64,000 bases of DNA, taken from positions 744,001 through 808,000 of the forward strand of contig NC_004347.2 in NCBI RefSeq assembly GCF_000146165.2. Direction: 5' to 3'. The stretch's first letter is position 1; every line of letters starts with the position of its first letter. The translations under genes were made by a program, and so were the position numbers. This document shows, piece after piece, positions 16,522-25,395 of the stretch. The notes beneath the pieces were generated by a model. It did no database searches. It had not been told where the DNA came from and was given only the letters and a program-made list of their open reading frames with translations. This DNA comes from Shewanella oneidensis MR-1 (GTDB lineage: Bacteria; Pseudomonadota; Gammaproteobacteria; Enterobacterales; Shewanellaceae).

Positions 16522-18152
16522 CGGTTATCTTGCTCCAAGGAACGGTTTAAATAAATCAACGGGACCAAGCCTACGAGCACAATCACAATGGCGGGCAAAG
16601 CCCCATGTTCCAGTTTTTCATCTGAGACAAACTGGAAGACATAGGTCGCAAGATTCTCAAAACCTATAGGCCGCAACAACAATGCGGCGGGTAATTCTTT
16701 CATACTTTCGATAAACACCAGCAGCGCCCCGGCAAATAAGCCCTTAGTGAGTAGCGGTAAATGCACTCTTTGGAGCAAACGTCGAGGGCTTTGCCCAAGT
16801 GTTAGACTCACCATATCTAATGAGGGCGAGATGCGTTTATAGCTACTCTCGACACTGCCAATCGCAATGGCCACAAAACGCACACAAAAAGCAAAAACCA
16901 GCGCAACCGTACTGCCAGTGAGCAACAGCCCTGGCCCTGCCATCCCCAACCAATCGGCGATGTCGTTAATCGCAAAGTCGAGCAGGGTTAACGGCACCAA
17001 TACACCAATGGCAAGTACCGTACCGGGCAAAGCATAGCCGGTTGAAGCCAAGCGCGATGGCAATGCATCACTCGACCTTGGGCTCACGCGGCGGATAAAC
17101 ATTAGCACTAATGCGATGACACAGCACACCAAACTGGTTATCAGTGCCAACGTGAGGCTATTCACACTCAATTGCCAAAAAAGAGGGTCCCAGCTCTGCT
17201 CAAAATAATTGATGGCATAGGATAATAAAATGCCGCTTGGCAACACAAACGCAAGTAATAACAACATGCCGCAATAACCTAAACCCAGCAGGGTTTGCAT
17301 CGGTGAGAGCCGATACAAATCAATTGCTTGGATGCGAGATTGTTTTTGAAATAACTGTTGCTTGCGGCGGGCAAAACGCTCAACACCAATCAAGCTAAAC
17401 ACCACTAGCAAGATAATGGCCGAGAGCTTTGCCGCGGCGGTTAAATTGCCATAGCCCAACCAAGTGTCATACACGGCTGTCGTTAAGGTTGGCACGGCAA
17501 AATAGTTAACTGTGGCAAAATCCGCTGCGGTTTCCATCGCCACTAAAGCGACACCCACGGCCAAGGCGGGCCTTGCCATCGGCAAAGATAAGCGCCAAAA
17601 ACTCTGCCAAGGCGAGCAGCCCATGATCCTTGATGCATGGGCCAAGTTTAGGGATTGCTCCATAAACGCGGTACGCGCTAACAGATAAATATAGGGAAAT
17701 AACACCAGCGATAGCACACAAGCGGCGCCACCTAAGGTGCGAATATCGGGGAAAAAGTAATCCTGCGGAGAGCTCCAGCCAAAGAGCGCGCGCAAACTCC
17801 TTTGTACTGGGCCTGCGTAATCGAGTAAATCGGTATACACGTAGGCAACAATGTAGGCTGGCATAGCTAAGGGCAATAGCAAAGCCCATTGCAAATATCG
17901 TCTGCCGACAAATTCGCAGCGCGCCATTAACCAAGCGCAGGGCAACGCCAGCAACAGTGAGCCAATACTCACCCACAGGATCAACCATAAACTGTTGGCG
18001 ATATAAGTGGGTAATACGGTAGAGAGTAGATGACCAAAGACGGCCTCATCGGGCTGAGCCGCTTGAAGAAGTAACGCCAAGAGGGGTAACACCAGTAGCA
18101 CTGCTATGGCATAACCAGTAAGCGACCAGCTTCTGGCTAATCCTAAAATCAT
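16518..18152 (-). CDS. fbpB: Ferric iron ABC transporter permease (fused double domain)
   Basis: A 544-residue inner-membrane permease. Like other FbpB proteins it contains two BinfproteinD-type halves of about six helices each. The first has AHASRIMGCSPWQSFWRLSLP and the second DMVSLTLGQSPRRLLQRVHLP, both EAA-loop sequences that dock the ATPase. The hydrophobic segments run from residue 10 to the C-terminus. It overlaps the ATPase gene by four bases and follows the binding-protein gene after about 130 bases. It moves Fe(III) delivered by the periplasmic protein. The symbol is by analogy with fbpB/futB. Confidence 0.9.
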   Translation of the reverse strand: MILGLARSWSLTGYAIAVLLVLPLLALLLQAAQPDEAVFGHLLSTVLPTYIANSLWLILWVSIGSLLLALPCAWLMARCEFVGRRYLQWALLLPLAMPAYIVAYVYTDLLDYAGPVQRSLRALFGWSSPQDYFFPDIRTLGGAACVLSLVLFPYIYLLARTAFMEQSLNLAHASRIMGCSPWQSFWRLSLPMARPALAVGVALVAMETAADFATVNYFAVPTLTTAVYDTWLGYGNLTAAAKLSAIILLVVFSLIGVERFARRKQQLFQKQSRIQAIDLYRLSPMQTLLGLGYCGMLLLLAFVLPSGILLSYAINYFEQSWDPLFWQLSVNSLTLALITSLVCCVIALVLMFIRRVSPRSSDALPSRLASTGYALPGTVLAIGVLVPLTLLDFAINDIADWLGMAGPGLLLTGSTVALVFAFCVRFVAIAIGSVESSYKRISPSLDMVSLTLGQSPRRLLQRVHLPLLTKGLFAGALLVFIESMKELPAALLLRPIGFENLATYVFQFVSDEKLEHGALPAIVIVLVGLVPLIYLNRSLEQDNR

Positions 18153-18285
18153 GTGGATCCTTTAAAGCAAGTGCGCCAATCAATGGCGCACTTATCGATT
18201 TAACTGTCTAAGTATCAATTTCACCAGCTAACTTTATTCCCTGTCTAACTTTGTTCCCTACCTAGTTTTCGGTTTTAGCGCCCAA

Positions 18286-19293
18286 CTAGAGGTCAAACTG
18301 AACTTCATCCAATAACTTCACTGCCGCTTGGTGATATTCCGCCAGTTTAAAAATCGGTAACTGATCGGCTTTAAACTCGCCCCAAGAGGCCACTAACGTT
18401 GAAGGTGCAACATCCGCTTTGACTGGGTATTCCATATTCACCTCAGCGTAAGCTTTTTGCGCCACATCGCCAGAGAGGAATTCCATCAATTTGATAGCAT
18501 TGTCTTTATTGGGTGCATGGCGAGCCAGTACCATGCCAGAAACGTTGACATGGGCACCGCGGTCCGCCTGATTCGGGAAATTAATCACCACGGCTTCAGC
18601 CCAGCTCATTTGCTCTGGATCTTGCAGCATATTGCCATAGTAGTAGCTGTTACCGATGGCGATATCACATAGGCCTTCTTTTACCGCTTGAACCTGTCCA
18701 CGATCGTTACCTTGTGGCTTGCGGGCTAAGTTGGTTTTTACACCCTGTAGCCAAGTTTTAGTGTCTGCCTCACCGTGGTGAGCGATCATCGAAGCCACCA
18801 AGGCAATGTTGTAAGGATGCTTACCACTGCGAGTACAAATCTTACCTTTGTATTTTGGATCGGCGAGTTCCTCATAGCGAATCGCTTGCGGGCCGAGGCG
18901 ATCTTTTGCAGTATAGATATTACGTACGCGCATGGTCAGTGCGTACCATTGTCCTTCAGGATCACGGTATTGCGCTGGAATATTGTTGTCTAACTGGGCA
19001 CTTTGCACTGGAGAAGTCAGATCTTTTTCTACTAATTCTACCAAGCGAGAGAAATCTGAAGTTAGGACCAAATCAGCGGGAGATAAGCGTCCTTCACGGG
19101 CAATACGTTCGGCAATCCCGTCTTTGGCAAACACCACATTAACGCCAATGCCTGTTTCTTCGGTAAAGCGCTTCAAGATAGGTTCAACCAAAAACGCTTG
19201 GCGATAGGAGTAAACCGTTAATTTTTCATCCGCATGTGCAGACTGCGCAACCGACATTAACCCAATTAAAGCCGCACAAGTTACCCATTTCAT
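18286..19293 (-). CDS. fbpA: Ferric iron ABC transporter substrate-binding protein
   Basis: A 335-residue periplasmic Fe(III)-binding protein. A signal peptide (ALIGLMSVAQSAHA, cleavage near residue 21) precedes KLTVYSYRQAFLVEPILKRF, the usual opening of FutA/FbpA proteins. The paired-tyrosine ferric-ligand motif appears as IAIGNSYYYGNML (about residues 212-224), supported by GKICTRSGKHPYN. It is the first gene of the transporter operon, and a good Fur box lies about 55 bases upstream of the start, so expression should rise under iron starvation. Confidence 0.93.
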   Translation of the reverse strand: MKWVTCAALIGLMSVAQSAHADEKLTVYSYRQAFLVEPILKRFTEETGIGVNVVFAKDGIAERIAREGRLSPADLVLTSDFSRLVELVEKDLTSPVQSAQLDNNIPAQYRDPEGQWYALTMRVRNIYTAKDRLGPQAIRYEELADPKYKGKICTRSGKHPYNIALVASMIAHHGEADTKTWLQGVKTNLARKPQGNDRGQVQAVKEGLCDIAIGNSYYYGNMLQDPEQMSWAEAVVINFPNQADRGAHVNVSGMVLARHAPNKDNAIKLMEFLSGDVAQKAYAEVNMEYPVKADVAPSTLVASWGEFKADQLPIFKLAEYHQAAVKLLDEVQFDL

Positions 19294-19346
19294 TAGCGAT
19301 TTCCCCTCAAAATGATGACGTCAAGCATAAGTCAGTTGTTAAGACT

Positions 19347-19365
19347 ATTAATGATAATAGTTATC
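19347..19365 (-). promoter_or_regulatory. Fur box upstream of the ferric transporter operon
   Basis: ATTAATGATAATAGTTATC matches 15 of 19 positions of the Fur consensus GATAATGATAATCATTATC. It sits 54 bases before the binding-protein start, where repression by Fe-Fur would block transcription. Confidence 0.75.
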
Positions 19366-19508
19366 AGTTTCGAAAGAGTAATAGATCGACACAACGAGGG
19401 CAATAGCTAGCATAACTTTTTGTTTTAAATTGATTTAAGGCAAAAAAGACAGATTATCTCAAATCAAACTAAACTGAATCTTAATTTTTAAAATAGTTGG
19501 GAGGTAAT

Positions 19509-19928
19509 ATGTTAAGCATATTATTGGTCATTGTTGCCCTTGGACTCGTGACATTAATAACATTCAAAAGCCGCAACAAGAAACGCAAACCATTGGCTAA
19601 GACATCTTGCGCAGCTAAGCGAGAAGGGCATGACACTGCAGCCGCAATCCATCCCTTTCATTGTGTAAGCATTGAAAATGAAGGCAATTGCTGCAAGCAG
19701 GTAGAGGGGGTAAAAGGAAAACGCTTCCTATCAAAAGAAGCGCCTGATATTCCAATGAAAGACTGCACCCAAGCTCAATGTCAATGCCACTATCAACACT
19801 ACGATGATAGGCGCCAAGCTGGTAACGATCGCCGAGTGGATTATGGCATCACCAAGGATCTCTATGGCGCGTTTGGCGAGCATAATCGCCGAGAACAACC
19901 TAAAGGTCGGCGCTTAACCGACCATTGA
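19509..19928 (+). CDS. Membrane-anchored cysteine-rich hypothetical protein
   Basis: A 139-residue protein not recognised as a named family. The first 18 residues are a hydrophobic anchor (MLSILLVIVALGLVTLIT), followed by a basic stretch (KSRNKKRK). The soluble part holds seven Cys, including CC, and CTQAQCQCHYQHYDDRR. This C-rich segment followed by a repeated Arg pattern (DDRRQAG-NDRR ... RREQPKGRRLTDH) could bind metal or nucleic acid, but that is inference. ATG 19509 follows a near-perfect GGGAGGT. It is transcribed divergently from the iron transporter and converges closely with the GST gene. Confidence 0.75.
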   Translation: MLSILLVIVALGLVTLITFKSRNKKRKPLAKTSCAAKREGHDTAAAIHPFHCVSIENEGNCCKQVEGVKGKRFLSKEAPDIPMKDCTQAQCQCHYQHYDDRRQAGNDRRVDYGITKDLYGAFGEHNRREQPKGRRLTDH

Positions 19929-19934
19929 TGGCAA

Positions 19935-20531
19935 TTATTGTGGGCGAGTTTCAACAAATGCGGGCAAGTCACGCATTTCGCTAAACCAGATTGCAGTTGC
20001 CGGTGCGACTTTTCGCCAATCCAGTTCAGGATGTCTGAAATCCACATAATCCAATAAACAAATTAAGGTTAACTGTGGTGCCTGAATTGTCGTTTGAGTA
20101 ATCACGCTCTGGTGCTCCATCTGCATCAAACCACGCAGCAAAGCTTGTTCAAAGCGCGATGTCCAAAAGGCCGATCTCACGCCCTCCTCTTCACGCATTT
20201 GTTCTTGGCGCAACTTTACCGCACTGTCGATTAATCCCTTGATCATCGAATATTGACACTGTAATACCCAGTTATAGGGTTGGCCACCGAACATTTCCTG
20301 TGCACCTAATTCGGTATCCAAATAGCGCATGATCACTTCGCTATCGAAAATAGGCACACCATCATTAGTAATCAGGCAAGGGATTTGGCCTAATGGATTA
20401 ACATCGAGCAATTGTGCTGTGTTTTCCATCGGATTGACTAAGACCTCCTCAATATCCTCAATCCCTAAATAGCGGATTAAGCTACGAACACAGCGAGCAT
20501 AGGGTGACGCTAGGGAGCAGAGCAACTTCAT
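19935..20531 (-). CDS. Glutathione S-transferase family protein
   Basis: A 198-residue protein with a thioredoxin-like N-terminal domain (MKLLCSLASPYARCVRSLI), the GST cis-Pro segment NPLGQIPCL and the glutathione-binding DSEVIMRYLD, then an all-helical C-terminal half. The pattern fits YibF-like GSTs. A Ser-Pro-Tyr-x-x-Cys stretch near residue 9 may supply the catalytic residue. ATG 20531 has AAGGA seven bases upstream. The gene follows fpr after 65 bases on the same strand and may share its transcript. The physiological substrate is unknown. Confidence 0.88.
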   Translation of the reverse strand: MKLLCSLASPYARCVRSLIRYLGIEDIEEVLVNPMENTAQLLDVNPLGQIPCLITNDGVPIFDSEVIMRYLDTELGAQEMFGGQPYNWVLQCQYSMIKGLIDSAVKLRQEQMREEEGVRSAFWTSRFEQALLRGLMQMEHQSVITQTTIQAPQLTLICLLDYVDFRHPELDWRKVAPATAIWFSEMRDLPAFVETRPQ

Positions 20532-20596
20532 CAAAAAATCCTTCTTAAACAAAGATATTAAAACAATCTACACAATGGTTTTTAACACTCAAACGA

Positions 20597-21346
20597 CTAC
20601 CAATATTTTTCTACGGTAATTTGCCCCGGAGCACGGCGTAAATTTTTCGAGAGTCCCTTATCAAGCAATGCCGCTTGGGCGCCGCTAATCATCCCTGGAT
20701 TACCGCAAATCATCACCTGGGAATCTGCCGCACTTAAGGTTAATCCGACTTTTCGCTCGATTTCACCCGAGACTAGGCCATCGGGGATACGGCATTGCAA
20801 TGCGCCATCAAGCTTTTCACGGGTGACAGCCAAACACAGGATAAACTGATTTGGATATTGCGCCGCATAACCCTTTAATTTATCCAGATAGGCCAAGTCT
20901 TTAGCTTCGCGCACACCATAGACAAGTACGATCTTCTCAAAACGCTGCCAAGGCTCTGCGGTATCCAGCATGGATAAGAAAGGTCCCACGGCGGTGCCCG
21001 TGGCTAAAAACCACAAATGCCGACCTTGCAACTCACCTTTAGGGATCTCATCTAAAGTCATAAACCCCGTGGCAGTAGGGGTGATGTCAATTTCATCACC
21101 GATGGCAAGATGTTGTAATTGTGGGGATAACTGGCCATCCTCTACGGCGACAGCCAGAATCTCGGCATAGGGCTTATCGGGGGAGTTTACGAGGGAATAA
21201 GCTCTGGCAACACGCTTATCCCCTTGCAACTGACTGAGTTTAATAAATTGACCGGGAATAAAGGAAGCTAACTCAGCCGCTATCCGCAGCGAAAATAATT
21301 TATCATTCCAATCAATACGTTCGATAACTCGTCCCCTCGTCCACAT
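20597..21346 (-). CDS. fpr: Ferredoxin--NADP(+) reductase
   Basis: A 249-residue FAD flavoenzyme that passes electrons between NADPH and ferredoxin or flavodoxin. The FAD-binding motif RAYSLVNSP, the NADP-binding LWFLATGTAVGPFLSML and the C-terminal end in VEKYW are the hallmarks of the bacterial Fpr subclass. The C-terminal aromatic Trp follows Tyr as in gamma-proteobacterial enzymes. The length equals E. coli Fpr. The role is to supply reduced ferredoxin/flavodoxin for Fe-S and oxidative-stress metabolism. No SoxS-type box was identified. Confidence 0.95.
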   Translation of the reverse strand: MWTRGRVIERIDWNDKLFSLRIAAELASFIPGQFIKLSQLQGDKRVARAYSLVNSPDKPYAEILAVAVEDGQLSPQLQHLAIGDEIDITPTATGFMTLDEIPKGELQGRHLWFLATGTAVGPFLSMLDTAEPWQRFEKIVLVYGVREAKDLAYLDKLKGYAAQYPNQFILCLAVTREKLDGALQCRIPDGLVSGEIERKVGLTLSAADSQVMICGNPGMISGAQAALLDKGLSKNLRRAPGQITVEKYW

Positions 21347-21403
21347 AACCCGCCCTCAAGCAAAACGTTAAATAGACCCCTAGCATAGACTGTTATCAGC
21401 GCA

Positions 21404-21427
21404 ACAAAAACCCCTTATTCAAGGGGC
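21404..21427 (-). terminator. Terminator of the DUF5610-like gene
   Basis: On the minus strand CCCCTT-GAAT-AAGGGG (21411-21426) is followed by TTTTTG. Confidence 0.75.
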
Positions 21428-21468
21428 TTAAGAGTAAGTAAGAGGAAGGGAAGTTAAGCGTGAGTAGC

Positions 21469-22062
21469 TTAGCTCTCATTGGATTTCTTATTGAAGCTGT
21501 CCCTAAAGGCCTGTAATCCTTCTTGAACGAGTCCATAGGTTTTATCGACACCGTCGGCAATATCACCCTGCAACACTTTAAGGCCAGACAAAATATCCCT
21601 TGCCTCCTTAAAGCCGTTATCGATAGCGCCGCCGATGATATTCATAAAGCTATCGAGCTGTTCATCCAAACTCATATTTGAATTTTGCTGCTGATGAACA
21701 CTAAAAAATTGCGTCGCGAAACTCACAATACGATCAGCTGTGGCCTCGGGAGAGGTATCGACACCGTTATCATAGGCGGTTTGAATCGCATTCTCGCCCA
21801 TCGCAGGCGCTAGCTCTTCATTTATCGCTTCAATCGCTGCACGATAAAGCAAGGTCATTGATTCGTCGCCGGATTTTAGGCTTACATCTTCCTGCGCCGA
21901 AAGAATAGCTTGATTCATCAACTGCTTACTGGTTTGTTGCGCAGTTTGTTTGGAGGCTGCTTCCACATTTTTGGTTTTCTCGCCATTGGTTGCCATATTG
22001 TCAGCATACGTTCTGTGAGACGAAGCACTGCCCTGTACTTGTGTGGGGGTGTTGATTTCCAT
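21469..22062 (-). CDS. DUF5610-like conserved hypothetical protein
   Basis: A 197-residue soluble, mostly helical protein. The N-terminal 70 residues are polar, Gln/Thr-rich and probably disordered. The remainder, with LLYRAAIEAINEELAPAMGENAIQTAY, TADRIVSFATQFFSVHQQQN and GGAIDNGFKEARDILSGL, matches my memory of the DUF5610 domain, whose function is unknown. There is no signal peptide when started at ATG 22062 (MEINTPTQVQG). The longer frame to 22146 begins with a basic-hydrophobic stretch and lacks a ribosome site. It is monocistronic with its own terminator. Confidence 0.7.
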   Translation of the reverse strand: MEINTPTQVQGSASSHRTYADNMATNGEKTKNVEAASKQTAQQTSKQLMNQAILSAQEDVSLKSGDESMTLLYRAAIEAINEELAPAMGENAIQTAYDNGVDTSPEATADRIVSFATQFFSVHQQQNSNMSLDEQLDSFMNIIGGAIDNGFKEARDILSGLKVLQGDIADGVDKTYGLVQEGLQAFRDSFNKKSNES

Positions 22063-22253
22063 GATGCAAATCCATTCAATTTGGTGAGGCTTAATTATCG
22101 ACCAAAATTTGAGCAACTTTAGTAATTTTACAAATTGCAGTACCATCCCAACTTAATGCAATGATAAAAATGGAGAATAGGTTTGCTTATTCTCTAATCG
22201 CTACTCATCCTAAGCCCACTCTTGCATACGCCCATAAAATAAGGATATAAGGC

Positions 22254-22847
22254 ATGGCAATCCCCCAATGTTTAAATGCGTTTTTGCGACATACTCGAAG
22301 AATCGGTTTCAATTCAGGTACGCTAATACGATCTTTATTGATAGGTCTCTTATTATTCACCAGCATTGGACTTAGCCCGATAAATCAAGCTGTAGCCGAT
22401 AATCGATTGATTATTCTCGTAAGACACGCTGAAAAAGCAGATGCAACCGCAGGCGATCCCCCCCTTTCAGCCAATGGCAACTTACGTGCTCAGGCTCTTA
22501 TCAGCGCCTTAAAACGTACACCCATTTCCCAGTTGATCGCGACCCAATATCAAAGAACTCAGCAAACCTTATTGCCGATTTCGACAGTTCGGCATTTACC
22601 TATTACAGTGGTCGAGGCAGAAAAACCAATCGAAGCCCATATCCAAAAGGTGGTTGAGCAAATACATACCGTAAAAGGCAATAGCTTAATCGCTGGGCAC
22701 TCCAATACGCTGCCGCTTATCATCAAAGCCCTTGGTGGCCCAGAAATACCCGCCATAAGTGAAGATGATTACAGTCAGCTGTTTTTACTCTCCATCAATG
22801 ATGGACAACCCGCCAGCCTGCTTTCCACCCGTTACGGACTCGAATAG
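22254..22847 (+). CDS. Periplasmic or membrane-anchored histidine phosphatase (SixA-like)
   Basis: A 197-residue member of the histidine phosphatase superfamily. The catalytic RHAEK motif (LIILVRHAEKADAT) and the second catalytic His in LIAGHSNTLPLI are intact, with an Arg in ATQYQRTQQT. Unlike cytosolic SixA it begins with a hydrophobic export segment (IRSLLIGLLLFTSIGLSPI, about residues 23-42), so it likely works outside the cytoplasm. ATG 22254 has AAGGATATAAGG upstream. The FMN-dependent gltB-like gene starts 11 bases after the stop, so the two are co-transcribed. The substrate is unknown. Confidence 0.85.
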   Translation: MAIPQCLNAFLRHTRRIGFNSGTLIRSLLIGLLLFTSIGLSPINQAVADNRLIILVRHAEKADATAGDPPLSANGNLRAQALISALKRTPISQLIATQYQRTQQTLLPISTVRHLPITVVEAEKPIEAHIQKVVEQIHTVKGNSLIAGHSNTLPLIIKALGGPEIPAISEDDYSQLFLLSINDGQPASLLSTRYGLE

Positions 22848-22858
22848 AGGATAACAAG

Positions 22859-24349
22859 ATGCACGAATTGAATTGGTTTATGTGGGGACTTGATCTCTTC
22901 TCTGGATTGTTTTTAATCATTGTCGGTTTAGGCGCCCTCGCCATTGTCTACATGTATATTGCCGATAAACTGCAAACGAAACAGGCGGTACGCCACAATT
23001 ATCCCGTTATTGGACGCTTTAGATACCTATTTGAAAAACAAGGTGAATTTTTTAGGCAATACTTTTTTGCCCAAGATAGGGAAGAACTCCCCTTTAACCG
23101 TGCCGAACGCAGCTGGGTATATCGTGCAGCCAAGAATGTCGATAGAACGATAGCCTTTGGCTCGACACGTCCCTTGGAAGCGACTGGCACCATTATGTTT
23201 ATGAATTCAGCCTTTCCACCCCAAGATGAGGATATAACACCGATCCAGCCGCTCACCATTGGCCCTCATTGCCGTGTGCCTTATACCACAAGTGCAATAT
23301 GCCATATCTCCGCGATGAGCTTTGGCGCGCTGTCACGCCCGGCAGTCACTGCATTATCCCACGGTGCGGCACAGGCGGGGTGTTGGTTAAACACCGGTGA
23401 AGGTGGCTTAAGCCCTTACCATTTAAAAGGTGGCTGTGATTTAGTATTCCAAATTGGCACTGCCAAATACGGCGTACGAAACGAGCACGGCCATTTAGAC
23501 GATGACAAACTCACCGCGATTGCGGCGCACCCTGAAGTAAAAATGTTTGAAATAAAAATGAGTCAGGGGGCCAAACCCGGTAAAGGAGGTATCTTACCAG
23601 GCGTTAAAGTGACCGAGGAGATCGCCCATATTCGCGGTATTCCGCTGGGCCAAGATTCCATCAGTCCCAATGGTCATATCGAGTTTAACAATGTGGGCGA
23701 TATTCTAGACATGATTGCCAGAGTTCGCGAAGTGACGGGGAAACCCACCGGAATCAAAGCTGTACTTGGGGATGTGCAATGGCTTGAAGATTTTTGCAAT
23801 GAAATAGAACGCCGTGGAGAAGCATCTGCCCCAGACTTTTTTACTTTGGATAGCGCCGATGGTGGAACGGGCGCTGCCCCACAACCCTTAATGGATTACG
23901 TTGGCCTGCCGCTAAAAGAAAGTCTGCCCATATTGGTCAATATCTTGATAAAACATGGACTAGGCAAACGTATTAAAGTGATCGCCTCAGGAAAACTCAT
24001 CGTCCCCTCACGAGTCGCTTGGGCGCTGGCCTTAGGTGCTGATTTTATTGCCTCAGCCCGCGGCAATATGTTCGCCTTAGGTTGTATTCAAGCACTGCAG
24101 TGCAATAAGGACACTTGTCCAACAGGGATTACTACCCACAATAAAAAGCTACAGCACGGCCTAGATCCAAGAGATAAATCGACTCGTGTTGCAAATTATA
24201 ATCATAATCTACACCACGACTTAGCACTGATCGCTCACTCCTGCGGTTTGACAGAGCCAAGACAACTCAAGCCATCCCATGTGAGGATTGTGCTTGAAAG
24301 TGGCTTGTCGGTTTCACTGGATAAGTACTATTCCCATATCAATAATTAA
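22859..24349 (+). CDS. Membrane-anchored FMN-binding glutamate synthase-like protein
   Basis: A 496-residue protein of the stand-alone GltB central-domain family. Residues about 8-30 form a membrane helix (LDLFSGLFLIIVGLGALAIVYMY). The FMN-binding alpha/beta barrel then shows SAMSFGALSRPAVTALS, NTGEGGLSPYH, MSQGAKPGKGGILPG, DSADGGTGAAP and the 3Fe-4S-like cysteine region GCIQALQCNKDTCPTGI. It lacks the glutaminase domain, so it probably does not make glutamate from glutamine on its own. The true reaction of this subfamily is not settled. It is co-transcribed with the SixA-like gene, and a miniature inverted-repeat element begins 12 bases after the stop. Confidence 0.85.
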   Translation: MHELNWFMWGLDLFSGLFLIIVGLGALAIVYMYIADKLQTKQAVRHNYPVIGRFRYLFEKQGEFFRQYFFAQDREELPFNRAERSWVYRAAKNVDRTIAFGSTRPLEATGTIMFMNSAFPPQDEDITPIQPLTIGPHCRVPYTTSAICHISAMSFGALSRPAVTALSHGAAQAGCWLNTGEGGLSPYHLKGGCDLVFQIGTAKYGVRNEHGHLDDDKLTAIAAHPEVKMFEIKMSQGAKPGKGGILPGVKVTEEIAHIRGIPLGQDSISPNGHIEFNNVGDILDMIARVREVTGKPTGIKAVLGDVQWLEDFCNEIERRGEASAPDFFTLDSADGGTGAAPQPLMDYVGLPLKESLPILVNILIKHGLGKRIKVIASGKLIVPSRVAWALALGADFIASARGNMFALGCIQALQCNKDTCPTGITTHNKKLQHGLDPRDKSTRVANYNHNLHHDLALIAHSCGLTEPRQLKPSHVRIVLESGLSVSLDKYYSHINN

Positions 24350-24360
24350 ATAACTTTCTA

Positions 24361-24635
24361 GGGCGTGTTGACGTTTCGAGATTAAATTTTGTTCGTTCTG
24401 GCAAGCTCGTGCTCGCGAAACGAGGAATGATGTGTAGTTTACTCAAATGACGAGCGGCTCTTATGACAGAAAGTAAGAGCAAGGGCTTGCCAGACGAACC
24501 CTTCGGGCAGCATTTGGCTGACGTTTCTGCTGCGTTATCGTCCGTTTATGTAGAATAACTACACAGCACGGACTTTGCCTTGCATAAACGCCAGCCAAAT
24601 TGCTGCAAAAATAACCCTGAAACGTCAACACGCCC
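24361..24635. mobile_element. Miniature inverted-repeat element, copy 1 (275 bp)
   Basis: It starts GGGCGTGTTGACGTTTC and ends with the exact inverse, GAAACGTCAACACGCCC, flanked by TA on both sides. It encodes no transposase. The same element recurs at 60031-60309 and 61874-62137. This copy lacks four bases in the inner GTAGTTATTCTAC arm. It lies directly after the gltB-like gene. Confidence 0.9.
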
Positions 24636-24764
24636 TAGGCATAGAATACAACTTTCATCTAAAGTTAATTCAGTAAGAACTAATTTGAACGTGTATCACA
24701 AAAATGGTAAGATCCGTGATGCATGATTCAAATTAAACCACTTCATATCAAGTAAGGAAACACT

Positions 24765-24971
24765 GTGAAAACAAGCTTTGTAAGCCAAATGCCTGACAGC
24801 AAGACTGCCAGCACAAGCTGTAAGAGCTGTAATCGCTTGACTGAAATTGAAGGCGAATTGGTGTGTTTTCGTGAAGGTAAAGTCATTCGACTGACGCGAA
24901 TTGACGAATCAACCACCAAACTCAATCTGTTGTGTGAAGGTTGGAAGGCCGGAAAACCAAAGGGAATATAA
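24765..24971 (+). CDS. Small cysteine-containing hypothetical protein (68 aa)
   Basis: The frame opens at GTG 24765 with AAGGA at the right distance, and ends inside a strong terminator stem. The 68-residue product has CKSCNRLTEIEGELVCF and a later Cys in LLCEGWKAG, four cysteines that could hold a zinc ion. No family is recognised. The ribosome site, tight terminator and free-standing transcription unit support a real gene. Confidence 0.7.
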   Translation: MKTSFVSQMPDSKTASTSCKSCNRLTEIEGELVCFREGKVIRLTRIDESTTKLNLLCEGWKAGKPKGI

Positions 24972-24995
24972 TTCTTATATTCCCTTTATTTTTAT
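24959..24995 (+). terminator. Terminator overlapping the stop codon of the 68-aa gene
   Basis: AAAGGGAATATAA pairs with TTATATTCCCTTT (24959-24971 with 24975-24987) and is followed by ATTTTTAT. The stop codon TAA forms the top of the stem. Confidence 0.9.
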
Positions 24996-25027
24996 ATTGC
25001 CTATCATTTTTCCACTCGTTTTCCCGC

Positions 25028-25285
25028 TTAATAAATACTACGAATGTCTGCACTATATTCATTGCCGACACGGATAATACCAGCCAAGGCTATCTCTTGA
25101 TTCTGTTTTGCCAACGTTAAACGTCTTGTCGTCACCTTAAGACCTGCGTTTAACTCTGCATGAATACGTTGGAGCGAATCATAATCCACACCGCGTTTTT
25201 GAAGGGTTGCCATAATCGCAACCCAGTCCGTGCTGACTTTCTCTTCTCTGCCTTCAATATTGACTCTTAATGCCATATTTTCCAT
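25028..25285 (-). CDS. Conserved small hypothetical protein (85 aa)
   Basis: An 85-residue protein starting at ATG 25285 (MENMALRVNIEGREEKV) with AGAGGT seven bases upstream. An earlier GTG would place the site too close. It is charged and mixed alpha/beta with no cysteine, signal or membrane segment. A basic stretch KVTTRRLTLAKQ lies mid-protein. I do not recognise the family. It sits between the 68-aa gene and the ATM1-type exporter, convergent with the former. Confidence 0.65.
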   Translation of the reverse strand: MENMALRVNIEGREEKVSTDWVAIMATLQKRGVDYDSLQRIHAELNAGLKVTTRRLTLAKQNQEIALAGIIRVGNEYSADIRSIY

Positions 25286-25395
25286 GCCAAGCACCTCTTA
25301 TGATTATTCGCTTGGAATTGAGTATAGAGAGCCTTAGCTGAATAAAAACTGAATTGCCTTGTCGCTATTACACTTACACAGAAAGGTTATGAAAT

